From: Vandiemenella viatica | Lineage: Eukaryota; Arthropoda; Insecta; Orthoptera; Morabidae | Direction of reading: 5' to 3' | NCBI GenBank assembly: GCA_031002005.1 | Contig: CM061914.1 | Span: forward strand, 15,734,148 to 15,798,147 | Length of the DNA: 64,000 nucleotides | Shown here: one piece after another, positions 39,101-53,100 of the stretch | Layout of the letters: each line of letters opens with the position of its first letter | How positions within the stretch are numbered: the first letter of the stretch is position 1 | The notes under the pieces: model-generated | The model's input: the letters and a program-made list of their open reading frames with translations, nothing else | Told to the model about the DNA's origin: nothing | The model's database searches: none | Position numbers and translations under genes: made by a program

Positions 39101-42100
39101 AATATACGCTGAAATTGAAGAATTAATCCAATATGTGAAGGGGGAGGAAAATCTAACAATCATGGGTGATTGGAATACAATAGTGGGAGAAGGAAAAGAG
39201 GGGAATATTATAGGAAGTTTTGCTCTAGGAGAAAGAAATGAGCGAGGAAGCAGGTTGCTAGAATTTTGTGAAAGATATAAGCTAGTACTGGCAAACACAC
39301 TGTTTAAGAACCACGTAAGAAGGATATACACCTGGAAACGTCCCGGGGGTACAGGCAGATATCAGCTAGATTATATCATGGTCAAACAGAGATTCAGGAA
39401 TCAAGTTTTAGACTGTAAAGTGTACCCAGGACTCTGACCATAATTTGATAATAATGGAGTGCAGGCTGAAATTTAAGCGAATAAGGAAGCAGTATAAGCA
39501 GAACAGACTGGAAGTGAATAAACTGACAGAATCTAGCACGAGAGAAAAATTTGCTGAATTGGTAGACTTAGGTCTAAGAAGTAACTCTGAAAGGAGCTCA
39601 ACCGAGGATGAATGGAATGCATTAAAGACTGAAATAATGAAAGCTGGTAAAGAAATATTAGGCTGTAGGGAACAAGCTGCCCCAAAACCTTGGATCACAG
39701 AAGAAATTTTGGAGCTGATGGATCAGAGGAGAAGGTACAAAAATGCTCAGGATGAAGCAGGAAGAGAGGAGTACAGGCAATTTAGAAATCAAATTAATAG
39801 GAAATGCAAAATAGCAAATAAAAAATGGCTACAAGCAAAGTGTGAAGAAGTAGAAAAGGAAATGGTCGTAGGTAAAGTAGATGTTGCCTACAGGAAGATC
39901 AAACAGAATTTTGGAGAAATGAAGAAAATAGGTATGAACATTAAAGCTGCCGATGGGAAACCTCTTTTAAGCTCAGAAGATAGAGCTAACCTATGGAAAG
40001 AATATATTGAGAAATTGTTTGTTGGGAACGACTTGAACAATAGTGTAATGGAAAAGGAAGGTGATGTCAACATTGATAACTTAGAAGATCCTGTTATGAG
40101 GACAGAATTTAATAAAGCTCTGAATGACTTGAAAGCAAATAAGGCAGTTGGAATTTATGAGATCCCCGCAGAATGCTTAAATCCCTAGGAGAGGAAGGAA
40201 TCGAAAGATTATTCAAGCTGATATCAAAAAGTTATGAAACAGGAGAAATTCCAACTGATTTTAATAAAAATATCATCTTCACACTTCCGAAGAAAGCACA
40301 AGCTGACAAATGTGAGAATTGTCGCACCATTAGTCTAACATCACATGCTTCAAAATTACTAACCAGAATAATATACAGAAGGATGGAAAGGGTAGTAGAA
40401 GAGATAGTAGGTGAAGATCAGTTTGGGTTTAGGAAAAATCGCGGTACAAGGGAAGCAATTCAGTCTTTAAGATTAATACTTGTAAGGCGGATCAAGAAAA
40501 ACAAAGATACTTTTATGGCATTTGTTGATTTAGAAAAAGCTTTTGTTAACGTTAGGTGGGACAAGATGTTCAAAACTTTAAAGAAGTCAGGTCTAAAGTA
40601 TCGAGATAGAAGAATACTCTATAAACTATATAAGAATCAAGTGGCTATAATAAAAGTAGAGAAACACGAGAGACATGCATCAGTTAAAAAGGGTGTGAGA
40701 CAAGGTTGTAGTCTATCCCCGTTAATATTCAACTTTTATGTAGAAGAAGCAATGAAGAAAATCAAAGAAAAATTTCCATGTGGCTTAAGTTTTCAGGGAG
40801 AAAAAATCAGTATGCTACAATTTGCTGATGACATTGTCTTGTTAGCACAGAGCGCTGAGGATATTGAGAAGTTACTAAATGGCATGAACAAAATACTGAA
40901 GGAAGATTTTGGACTCAATATAAATCAAAGCAAGACAAAAGTGATGAAATGTAGTAGAAATGATATCAATACTAGTAGATTAAATATAAAAAGAGGATCA
41001 GATGCAATAGGAGAAGTAAGTGAAATCTGTTAGTTGGGAAGTAAAATTACAACCAATGGCCGAAGCAGGAATGATGTTAAAAGCAGAAGAGCACTAGCAA
41101 AAAGAGCCTTCATGAAAAAGAGAAACCTTTTAGTTTCAAATATTGATCTAGGAATTAGAAAGAAATTTTTAAAACTCTTTACGGTAGCGAAACATGGACT
41201 TTAGGAATACCGGAAATAAAGAAAGTTGAAGCATTTGAAATGTGGTGTTACTAGTGTTGCAAACTGAAAAAGAAAATGTTTTTTTTTCAGCTTTGTGAAA
41301 AAAAAACATGAAAAAAAACTTAGCCCCCTTGTTTTTTTTCTAAATTTGTATAAATTGATAAATTATAGTTTTATTTACAAAACTTACATTTTACATGTGT
41401 GTTTTATATCTTACAAGACACCCACCTGGACTTAACCACCGTTAAATTCCAATTTACCCATCACTACTTTTTTTTTTTTTTTTTTTTTCTATGTTTATAC
41501 CGTACCATTACTACATTTTCTCTTACCATCGCCTGCCAAAATATTAAATATATTATCTCAGACATTGTATACCGATATCGATAGTTTACTCCTTCCCCCC
41601 CCCCCCCTTCACCACAACACGGTTAGTCATTAGGTAACGTTCGGTGTGCACACACGTTCCGAGCCTAATGGCCCATTTCTTCTATTTGTGAGCAAGGCAT
41701 ATGCCGAAATATTGTGTTGTTTGTTTGTCAGCATTAGTGTTCTCTCATCGCATCCGTCCACTTTGGTATGTGGTGGGTTAATTTCCCTTTCTTTTCTTAT
41801 TTATATCTTACTGAATCATATAATGTCTTACATAATGATTCATAAATGTATCTATATAATTTTATTCATCCTCAATGTCAGTACCATATTCGCTAGTTCG
41901 GTCGGTGTCCGAATTTTCTGTTTCTTCTTCTGTCTCCTCTAGATCCATAACTTCAGAAATAATTACATTTTCTTTTACTGGTTGTCCTTGTATTGTGCGC
42001 AAAAGATTTTGAGAGTGCAATTTTAAATTGTGAGCAAAGAACACACTGTGCATAAAGACTGCGTCGATTATTCTGTATTATGATCTTTTAAGTTTGAATT

Positions 42101-43042
42101 TAAATCCATTATCATACAAAATAGGAGCTTTATACCTTTTTCAATTGTTGGTTTACATGCCAACCGTTGCAAGGAAACGATTCATAATTACTGACAATTT
42201 AATGCCTCAGTATCACAATACGCAAAGAGTTTAACAAGTATATGAATATAAGTAAAGCACAATAAGTAACAAAAAGAGGCCAAAAGCTGTAGATAAATTC
42301 AAATTCCTTATTTTTTGAAAAGATCCATAGGAATACAGATAAATTCGCACGATTGGCAGCACTAGTTCAAATAGCAAGTATCAATCCAAACAGCGAGAAA
42401 CGAGGATTCCTTCTCGCGCAACCTAGCCTCTTCGGGAAGTCCCCGTTCATAAAAGAAAACTTCAGTCAATGTTGCCAATATTTTCGTAATTTTACTTTTC
42501 TACTGAACCAGAATAATATAGTAGATTTAAAAATTAAGATAAATACTTGGTATAAACTCTAAAACAGTCATATTAAATGATAAATGCCTTAGAAATTTGA
42601 TATTTAGTAGTTATGAAAAAAACGTGTCCCAGAAAAAAAAACATGTTTTATTCACAGTTATTTTTTCATGTTTTTTTTTCAAGCCAGAAAAAAAACCGTT
42701 TTTTATAAACACTAGGTGCTACAGAAGAATGCTGAAAATTAAGTGGACAGACAAAGTAAGAAATGAACGAGTTTTGGAAATGATTTTTGAGAAAAGAAGT
42801 TTGTGGAAGAAGCTTACGGAAAGAAGAGACAGGCTGGTAGGTCGTATTTTGAGACATGCTGGATTGGTTAATTTGCTGGTGGAGGGAACAGTCGAAGGTA
42901 AGAACTGTAGAGGAAGACAGAGATTAGAATATATGAAGCAGATAATTGAGGACGTGGGCTGTAAGGGGTATGTAGAAATGAAGAGGTTAGCACAGGATAG
43001 GAAAGGATGGAGGATTGCATCAAACCAGTCGAAAGACTTAAG

Positions 43043-43080
<38 letters not shown>

Positions 43081-46000
43081 TGTTCAAGTGGAATCCTTTG
43101 TTACAAATGCATTGCTGAATGTGTGTACAGAAGTTCTCCATGACTCTAACCAATATTTCTTCAGAGATATGATAAATCTCATTTTGTACCATATTTTTAG
43201 GTCTGGCAGAGTACTTGGTTGATGATTGTAAACTTCAGCCTTAGGGAAAACTCACAGAAAAAAGGAGGACGAGTAAGGTTTGGTGACTAACGGAGAGGGG
43301 ATGTCACCGTGTGCATACATTGAGAAACTTGGGAATGGCTGCATTAGGAGTTGGAGATATCTCCTGGCCGTGTTTGTCACGGCCTGCCGAATCTGCAGTG
43401 GATCGAGTCTCGGAGCCGTGAGAGTGTGTACCGTTAGAACGTACTGTTACGAGTTACTTGAGCTGGCGGTCACTCCTCCTTAAAAAGTACGTGGCAATAA
43501 TCCAGAGACTACTAATCGCATACCAAACAGTAAGTCACCGTGCAAATACTTTCTATGGAATTACCAAGGATTTAATGCACTCCAAAATTGAAAGTTTTGT
43601 TTATTAAGAAATCCAGACAAGTAAAAATGTGCTTGATCACTAAAGAAAGCCACAGCATATTTTCATGGACGCTTTCACACATAACATGAATTTGACAATC
43701 ACACTATGACAGTTATTTTATGGATAAAATTACAAGTTTTGGCAAACACTCTGATCAGTACACTGCAGGGCTGCACTATGTTTATGAGCAGGTTGTTCTG
43801 GAATCTGTAGAACTATACATCTTATATCTCTGTTTTCTGGTGTTCCAGTGCTGTTTGGCCTTCCTTCAGTCATTTTAACACAGAACCGCTTGATCTGAAG
43901 TTTGATAGCCATAAGGCTATGCTTTTTTGATCTGGAACTGCTGCACAAAAGAGCAAGTTTCAAGTGTCTACGAAAAGCATGCTCAACAGTGACAATAGAC
44001 AGTTTTTGAAAAATGTTTAAACAGTGAAAGAGTGTTGCTTACTTGTCCACAGTATGGTGACAACTATATTTTAATGGGAAACAAAATTCCATCTCTCCAG
44101 TACCGATACTCTTCCCCCCACCCTTCCCCTAACAGAACTAATACTTGCCTACCTACTCATAAACAAAAATACAGAGGGAATTTGACTGCACTCTGCACCT
44201 ACTGCACAACTTTATAGTACTGCTAAGTGGAGGAGAACATAATACAAATCTATAAAGAAAATACAGAAGCAAAGAAAGTAAAAAATACAAAATATATCCT
44301 ATTGCTCAGCTTGTGAATGTCAGCACCTGGTTTCTGCAGCTCTGTTTTATATTCTCCCTGATTCATACATCCACCTTATTTCAAGTTACCTCAAATATGC
44401 AAAATTACAAAATGAGGTCTGAGAATTAAATCATAAACAACCAAATGAGATGGTATAGACAAAGTACAAATACTCTTTCAAATAAGTCATATAAAAAAAA
44501 AATCAACATATCCCTATCAATCTCAACCAATTTTCATACACATATAAGAACAATCAAAAAAAGGAACCATCACATAACATAGCTTCCTTCTGCTTGGTGC
44601 AGAAATATAGAGATGGTTCAACACAGAATTACAAAAATCTATTTGTAATAATTAAACTAAGGAGAAAGGAAACTGCTTTAGGCAATATAATTACAAGGAA
44701 AGGGAAAATGAATCATCACTCACCAAAGTTGAAGGCAGCGACGAGAGAAGAACATATATAACGAACACACAAATAAACACAATATTTCGGTTATTCAACC
44801 TTATTCATGATGAAGAAAATGAGTCATCAGGCTCGGGGCCCACATGATCCTGTCCAAAAACTACTTCACCTTTAATTCCACCGTATACCACCAGATACGT
44901 GGCACTGCAATGGGCACCCGAATGGCCCCCTCTTATGCCAACCTGTTCCTCGGGCGTCTGGAAGAACGTTTCCTCAACCATACCTGCCTCAAACCCACTG
45001 TGTAGTTCAGATACATAGATGATATATTTATGATCTGGATCCACAGTGAAGATCAACTCTAGAATTCCTCCATTCCCTTAACAATAGCCATTCCGTTAAT
45101 TTCACCTGGACCTACTCCCGTTCACATATCACGTTCCTCGATGTTGACATCACACTCAGGCAGGGCGCTCTGCACACTTCTGTCCATATCAAACCAACTA
45201 ATCTACAGCAATATCTACATTTTGACAGTTGCCACCCATTCCATACCAAACGTTCCCTCCCCTACAGCCTTGCTATCCGTGGCAAACGTATCTGTTCTGA
45301 TGCTGAGTCCCTCTCGCAGTATTCCCAAAACCTATCCCAAGCCCTTATTTCCCGCTCCTACCTAGCAGATCTTGTACATAAACAAATCACGCGTGCAATC
45401 ACCCACCCTCCATGGAACCACTCCCTCCCGGTCTCGAATCCATCAATAGAATCCTACAACAAGGGCATGACTTTCTTTAGTCCTTTCCAGAAATGCGCAC
45501 TCTCTTGCCAAATATTATGCCAACTGTTCCCCGTACTTGTTTCAGCAGACCACCAAACCTCAAAAACATCTTGGTTCACAAATACCCTCCATCTGACTCT
45601 CCAAAAACACCTTATGGATCTTTTCCCTGTAATAGACCCCGCTGCAAAACCTGTAGCATGTATCCTCCCACTACTTCATTTTCCAACCCTGTCACAGGGA
45701 AAACCTTTCCCATCACTGGACATGCCACATACTCTACTACGCACATCATATACCAGCTAAACTTGTCGCCATTGCACGAGTTCTTACATAGGCCTGACTA
45801 CACAACAACTCTCAACCAGAATGAATGGCCACAGACAAACAGTTCACACCCGCAATTTATATCTCCCCATACCAGAAAATGCTAACTACCACAACTCCAA
45901 CAACTTCAATGAATGTAGGATCGTAATTTTTAATGGCGTTGAATATTAATATATTTTTCTCGGGCTTCCAGCCGTGTTAATATATCATATTTGCGGGACG

Positions 46001-49000
46001 TTTCGGAGGCGTCCATCTCTGCCTCCATTCTCAACCAAATGTCAGTGTATAACTGTTTGTTTATTCAGCCGCTGCTACGGAAACGGTGGAAAACAAAAAC
46101 CAACACAACGCGATTACGTCATCCGCTCTTCTGCTCGTTACCGGCGCGAAACTGTTTCAGCATTTTAATCGCCGGGTTCCAGGCCGCACTGAGTTTTCGC
46201 ACCGGTAACGAGCAGAAGAGCGGATGACGTAATCGCGTTGTGTTGGTTTTTGTTTTCCACCGTTTCCGTAGCAGCGGCTGAATAAACAAACAGTTATACA
46301 CTGACATTTGGTTGAGAATGGAGGCAGAGATGGACGCCTCCGAAACGTCCCACAAATATGATATATTAACAAGGCTGGAAGCCCGAGAAAAATATATTAA
46401 TATTCAACGCCGTGAAAAATTACGATCCTACATCACTAGCCTTTACGGGGAGGAGATGTTTCGTTCTGTAAAACAGTTAGAAATGCTACGTAATAAAAAG
46501 GCCAAGCTTTTGTGCAATCTGGCGTTTCTTCAAAGATGTCGTGATCATGATGTGGTGCCACAATTTGCCCGAATACGTCATCCAATTACTTCAGCCGCAG
46601 CAGTGAGAATTTTGCGTCGTGCAAGCCTTGCTTTGGTAAAGGAACGTATTCGTTTTACGAGACAAGCTTTGGACCGGATTGGCAAGGCGCTGCTATCGTG
46701 TCATCTTTACCTTGCTAACGCATTATCTGTGGATACCTGGGAGTGGGTAGATGGCAGTACTACAGCGTATAGTTTCAAGCTGCAACAACGTGTGTCGGCC
46801 AGACAATGTTCGAAATTTGAGCGGATTTCAACGAAATTTTCCACGAAGCCACATGTTTCAGCGCGAACTATTGTTAACCTATCAGACAGAGAACTTGATC
46901 CTGCTACGTCATCTGTTTTATCGAAGGGCCTCAATTTTGCTCCGGTACCTAAATCTGTGCCTTATCGGGAGATTATCAGTGGTGTTGAAATTGCGGTTCG
47001 CACACTACCTGCGGAAGAAGCGGAGGAGATAAGGCGTGAAACATGTCGGGTGCTTTGTAAAGGTAAATTGCCTAAATCAAACATCTCAAGTGAAGAGAGG
47101 CGTGCGCTTCGTGAGTTGAAGAAAGACGAAAATATTGTCATTCTTCCAGCAGACAAGGGTAACTGCACGGTGGTTTTAAGCAAGATGGACTATCATAGTA
47201 AAATTATGCAGCTTTTGGAGGACGAAGCATACAGGAAGATTAACTTTGACCCTACATCTAAGATAACCAACTTGACTACGAAGCTGATCCGCTCCTTAGA
47301 ACTACCAGAAGATGTGAAAAGACGACTCAAACCCCGTGCTCCTGTTCCTCTCAGGTTGTATGGTCTACCGAAAGTACATAAAGTAGGAGTACCTATGCGA
47401 CCTATTGTAAGTACAATTGATAGCCCTACGTACTTTTTGGCTAAATATCTCAAAGATATTCTCAACCCATTCGTAGGGAAGGCTCATCGCAGTATTCGAA
47501 ATTCCAGTGAGTTTGTGGAAATCTTAGACAACATGAAGTTAGATCCTGGTGATTTAATGGTGAGCTTCGATGTGGTCTCTCTTTTTACTCGTGTTCCCTT
47601 GGTCGACTCCTTAGATCTGTTAAGGAGGTATTTTGATCAAAAAATGATTGATATTTTCCACCATGTGTTGACAACCACTTATTTTAAGTTTGAAGGAGAA
47701 TATTACGAACAAGTGGACGGTGTAGCAATGGGTTCGCCGTTGTCTCCTGTCATTGCTGATTTCTTCATGGAATTTTTTGAAGAAGAGGCACTAAACCACG
47801 CATCACTCCAGCCGAAGTGTTTTTATAGGTATGTCGATGATACCTTTGTGATTTGGCCCCATGGCAGAAACAGTCTTGACCAATTCCTTGCGCATCTCAA
47901 TTCAATCCATGAAAATATTCAGTTCACAATGGAATTGGAGGAGGATGGTTGCCTGCCGTTTCTTGATGTGCTTGTTATTAAACGTGCTGATGGTTCGCTG
48001 GGACACACTGTGTATCGGAAGCCTACCCATACCGACTTATATTTAAATGCCAACAGCTGTCATCATCCGGCACAACGAAACTCTGTATTAACTACCTTGG
48101 TACACAGAGCACAAAGGATTTGTGACAAACATAGCCTGGCTGGTGAATTGGACTATCTCCGGAAAACGTTTTTAAATAATGGTTATAATCAGGGACAGAT
48201 TACTCGTGCGTTTAAACAGAAGGAAAATCGACGGAGAGATCAGAGTGATACCAAGGGCCTGCGTTTCTGCCATTTGTGGGTGCCCTAAGTTTCAAAATAG
48301 GTAGACTGCTATCACAATACGGAGTCAAGACAATTTATAGACCACCCACTAAAATTAGTAACTTGGTCGGCAGCGTTAAAGATGACCTAGGTTTACGAAC
48401 CCCTGGTGTATATTATATACCTTGTGAATGTGGCCGCGGCTACATGGGACAGACGCAGCGATGCATTGTGCAGCGATGTGTAGAGCACGCCAGAAATGTT
48501 CGTCTTAGTCAAGAAGAAAAATCTGCGGTGGCCGAACATAGTGTGCAAGAAGATCACACTTTTGAATTTGAAAAAACAACCATTTTAGCCCGGGTCAAAG
48601 ATTTCTGGGCAAGCGTTATTACAGAGGCTGTAGAAATAAGATTAACTAATTTATTAGTCAACAGGAACACTGGCTATCAACTCAGTGCGGCCTGGAACCC
48701 AGAGATTAAAATGCTGAAACAGTTTCGCGCCGGTAACAAGCAGAAGAGTGGATGACGTAACCGCGTTGTGTTGGTTTTTGTTTTCCACCGTTTCCGTAGC
48801 AGCGGCTGAATAAACAAACAGTTATACACTGACATTTGGTTGAGAATGGAGGCAGAGATGGACGCCTCCAAAACGTCCCGCAAATATGATATATTAACAC
48901 GGCTAGAAGCCCGAGAAAAATATATTAACTTCAATGAATGTTTCACAGTCAGAGCAATCAGAGTTTTCCCCAATACCACCGCCGCCTCAGAACTTCGCAG

Positions 49001-50090
49001 ATGGGAACTTGCTTTCCAAAACATCCTAGATACCAGACACCCACCCAGCCTCAACCACAGATAAAATTCCTTTCCTTGACACATCACTCATTATTAGTAG
49101 GATTAGTAGTAGCATTAATGTCATTTAACTAATTACCTTATTTTATTCTTCAAAATTTATTCATCCATATTTATTTACTTAATTTCCCCCCCACCTTTTT
49201 TTCCCATTAGTTTTACCACCATCTGCGATTTATATACAATATCTCAGTCCCACTGCCATATTGGTAATCCACCCAGTCATGTAGCAACCCTCGGCGTGTG
49301 CACACCTCCCGAGCCTCATGACTCATTTTCTCCGGCATGAATAAGGTTTAATAACCTAAATATTGAGTTTATTTGTGTGTTCGTTATGTGTGTTCTTCTC
49401 TTGTCGCTGCCTTCAACTTTGGTGAGTGAAAAATCTATTTGTATACTGCTTGCCAGCAAACGTGGTAAGCAATGATTTGTTCCTATATTTACATTGGTTA
49501 ATTTCTGATTAGAGCCTTTTGTTACCCACAAATAATTTCTTAAGGCAAATGTATTTTTAGGTCACATTTGAATACAAAATAATTAATAGCTACTGAAGGT
49601 TATATTAGAAATTAACTGCTGTCCAATGTGTATATGTGTGTAGTAGTTTATCTACATGCAGATAACCACAAAATTTCATTACCTTATTCTATAAATATTG
49701 ATGGTGAGTAGGAATAACGTAAACAAAGTTAAAATATATTAAGGCATAGGAATGAAACTTAAAATGATTTTGACACAGTCAATGATAGATTTTTGAGAAC
49801 ACCAACTAATCAAACATTCAGTCTATCAATGAGCAGGAAAAAGCTTTAAGGCAATAAAATTAAGGAAGGATAAATATGACACAACAATTACCACAGATGA
49901 AGGTGGCTGGGACGACTAACAAAAAACAAACACAAGAGAAGCGCAATATTTCGGCCTACAGCAGCCTTAAACGTGCAGAAGGTGAAGCACCAGGCGCCGT
50001 CACATGTGTACACATAGACGGCTGACTAGTGAATGGCGTCTCAGGCGCGGATGGTAGTTTAGGTGGAAAGCGGTGAATAATAACTGGGTG

Positions 50091-50133
<43 letters not shown>

Positions 50134-53100
50134 CTATAAGTGAAACATAAAATAAATGTAAATAGCATGGATAATAGTAAATACAGAAATACAAAAAATG
50201 TAAATGGTATAGATAATAAGTGCTGGGTCTGGTGGGCAGAGTTTATTGGAGATTGAGGCCAGGAGGATGTCTGGTGTCAAGGATATTCTTGTAGGCTGGT
50301 TCCCATCTATGAAGTTCAGAGGGGGTCGTGTTGTTAGGGAAAACTCTGATTGCCCTAACTGAAAAACAGATGTTCAAATTATTGATTTTGTGGGAACTGG
50401 CATGTTTTGCAACTGGATGGGCCTCATTGTTAGTATAGACTGTCTGCCTGTGGCCATTCATTCTGATAGCTAGGGGATTGGTTGTGAGGCCTATATATGA
50501 GCTGGAGCAATGGAGGCATGTCAGTTGGTATATGAGGTGTGTTGTCATGCAAGTAGCATGACCAATGATTGGGAATGTTTCACCTGTTGTAGGATTGGAG
50601 TAAGTGGTAGTGGCTGGGTGCATGCTGCATGTTTTACAACGGGGTCTATTGCATGGGAATGATCCCTGTGGCAGTCTGGGCGAATTACTTGGTGAGTACT
50701 TGTGGACCAAGGTATTACTTAAATTCGGTGGTCTGCTAAAACATGTGCGAGGGGCAGTGGGTAGAATTTTATGGAGAATGGTGCGCATCCCGGGGAAGGA
50801 ACGTAGGAAATCATGTCCACGGTGAAGGATTAGGTTAATGGACTCGAGACCAGGGAAGTACTGAGTGATGAAGGCGGGGTTAGTATCAAGGGGTACTGAC
50901 TTGGAGTGGCTGTGTGAAGGAAGGGCTATGGCATGGGAGATTTGTTTGTGTACTAAGTCAGGAGGGTAGCTACGGGAGATGAGAGCTCCAGACAGGTTTT
51001 CTGTGTATTGGGAAATAGATTGTTCATCAGAGCAGATTCGCCTGGCACGGAGGGCCAGACTGTAAGGAAGGGAACGTTTGATGTGCAAGGGATGACAACT
51101 GTTGAAATGAAGATATTGCTGCAGATTAGTCCGTTTGATATGAACAGAAGTATGTAGGCGCCCGTTATGGAAGGAAACGTCAACATCAAGAAAGGTAACA
51201 TGAGTATGGGAGTACGTCCAAGTAAAGTTGATGGAGTGGTTGTTTAGGGAGTTGAGGAAGTCTATTAGATGATGCTCATCGTGGGTCCAGATCATAAAGA
51301 TGTCGTCTATGTATCTGAACCACACAAGAGGTTTAATGGGAAGATTGTTGAGGAATCGTTGTTCCAGAAGGCCCAAGAAAAGGTTTGCATAGGATGGTGC
51401 CATGCGGGTGCCCATTGCAGTACCACGTATCTGGTGGTAAATTTGTGAGTTAAAGGAAAAGTAGTTGTTAGACAGGATGAGGTTAGCCAAGGAAATGAGG
51501 AAGGATGTCTTGGGGAGGCTGCCGGGAGGTCGCATTTCCAGGAAGTGTTCCATGGAGCTGAGGCCCTGTCCATGAGGGATGTTGGTGTAAAGGGAAGAGA
51601 CATCTATGGAGACAAGGAAGGAGTCAGGTGGTAGAGGAGTGGGGACTGTGGAAAGTCGTTCAAGGAAGTGTGGGGTGTCTTTAATGAATGAAGGGAGGTC
51701 CTGTACAAAAGGCTGGAGGTGCTGATCCACAAAAGCTGAAATCCGTTCTATAGGAGACCCATAAGCCGCAACTATAGGTCTCCCCGGATTTTCAGTTTTG
51801 TGGATCTTGGGAAGAAGGTAAAAGGTGGGGGTACGGGGATTCTGTGGGGTAAGGAAGAACAAAGAGTTGGGGGAGAGTCCTTGTAAGGGGCCTTGGAGGT
51901 CAAGGAGAGTGCGTACTTCTTGGCATATTGAGGTTGTAGGATCTGTAGGGTGTGGAAGGTATGTGTTGGTGTCAGAGAGCTGTCTCAAAGCTTCGGCCTC
52001 ATAGTCACAGCAGTCCATGACTACGGTCATTGAGCCTTTGTCGGCTGGGAGAATAATGATGTTCCTGTTCTTAGACAGATCTCTCATGGCACGGGTTTCG
52101 TTAATACTGAGGTTGTTGGAGTGGGAAATGAAGTTGAGAAAAGACTTTGAGGACAGGTTGGATGTGAGGAATTCCTGGAACATAAGGAGTGGATGGTGTT
52201 GAGGAAGGAGAGGTGGACCTAGTTTGGATGGAGGTTTGAAACGCTCTAGGCAGGGCTCAATCTCATCGTGCTGAAAGTCATCACTATCCCGGGTGGCAAA
52301 GTGGTAACGCCACTGGAGAGTGTGGCAGAACGCTAAAGAGTCCCGGACCAAAGCAGCACGGTCCAACTTCGGGGTTGGGGAAACTGACAATCCCTTCGAG
52401 AGAACAGAGAGTTGAGATTCTGTTAACGGAGATGATGAAAGGTTCACCACAGACTGCTGTGGCTTAGCAGGAGGTAGAGTGGCAGCTTTTGGTGTGGGTG
52501 GTAGAGGGGTTGGGTGGGGGAGATTGAAAATGTGGGCAAGACAAGGGGTTTTGGAAATCAAGGGAGCTGTAGGAGTATGTTGAGGATGATTGGGATGTTG
52601 GTGAGGTAGGGGTAGACCCATAGCCAGGTAACTTTTTGCAAGTGCAGAAAGAATATCCTTGACACCAGACATCCTCCTGGCCTCAATCTCCAATAAACTC
52701 TGCCCACCAGACCCAGCACTTATTATCTATACCATTTCTGTATTTACTATTATCCATGCTATTTACATTTATTTTACGTTTCACTTATAGTTATATATAT
52801 ATATCCCCACCCAGTTATTATTCACCGCTTTCAATAATAACATATCGTCATCAGTATCGATTATCGACCCAATGTTTGAGCTTACTCCCCCCCCCCCCTT
52901 TCCACCTAAACTACCATCTGCGCCTGAGACGCCATTCACCAGTCGGCCGTCTATGTGTACACATGTGACGGCGCCCGGTGCTTCACCTTCTGCACGTTTA
53001 AGGCTGCTGTAGGCCGAAATATTGCGCTTCTCTCGTGTTTGTTTTTTGTTCGTCGTCCCAGCCGCCTTCATCTGAGGTAAGTGTTGAGTCATATTTCCCT

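Larger units (their letters stand above)
41252..42714. mobile_element. hAT-like non-autonomous element inside the LINE
   Basis: The LINE reading is interrupted exactly here and resumes at 42715. Flanks are GGTGTTAC (41244-41251) and GGTGCTAC (42715-42722), an 8 bp duplication with one change. The ends TAGTGTTGC and AAACACTA are inverted, as in hAT elements. The interior has A-rich and T-rich ends, a possible C-terminal exon-like ORF on the minus strand (41862-42053, acidic), and a PLE fragment. Confidence 0.75.
38300..43080 (+). mobile_element. LINE family L, nearly full length, interrupted
   Basis: It has a GC-rich 5' UTR (about 38318-38650), an APE endonuclease, RT and C-terminal tail, ending in a run of A's at 43049-43078. 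A 1.46 kb hAT-like element sits inside the 3' part (41252-42714). Frames are broken at a few places only, so it is younger than the family's other copies here. APE-type, RTE- or Jockey-related; the clade is not settled by eye. Confidence 0.85.
45917..48926 (+). mobile_element. PLE2, Penelope-like element nested in PLE3
   Basis: AACTTCAATGAATGT lies at 45902-45916 and 48927-48941, a perfect 15 bp duplication. The left 270 bp (45917-46190) is the reverse complement of 46200-46430, and the same sequence recurs directly at 48700-48926. The element therefore begins with a head-to-head pair of terminal repeats and ends with a direct one. Confidence 0.9.
44648..49428 (+). mobile_element. PLE3, Penelope-like element split by PLE2
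   Basis: The 15 bp sequence AAAAATCTATTTGTA occurs at 44633-44647 and 49429-49443. The element starts with an inverted copy of its own 3' terminus (44648-44830) and then a 5'-truncated ORF with broken frames. Plus-strand landmarks are RGTAMGTRMAPSYANLFLGR-like RT sequence near 44900 and a C-x3-RCKTC motif near 45640. PLE2 is inserted at 45917. The ORF end (RHPPSLNHR) and 3' terminus follow at 48942-49428. Confidence 0.85.

Noticed and set aside
42597..43118. 173-codon ORF ending in a long lysine run
   Set aside because: It crosses the end of the hAT-like insert, the LINE tail and the poly(A). Only the LINE tail part is real.
45974..46372. Paired near-identical ORFs on plus and minus strands
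   Set aside because: They are the same DNA in the two arms of the PLE2 inverted repeat, not genes.
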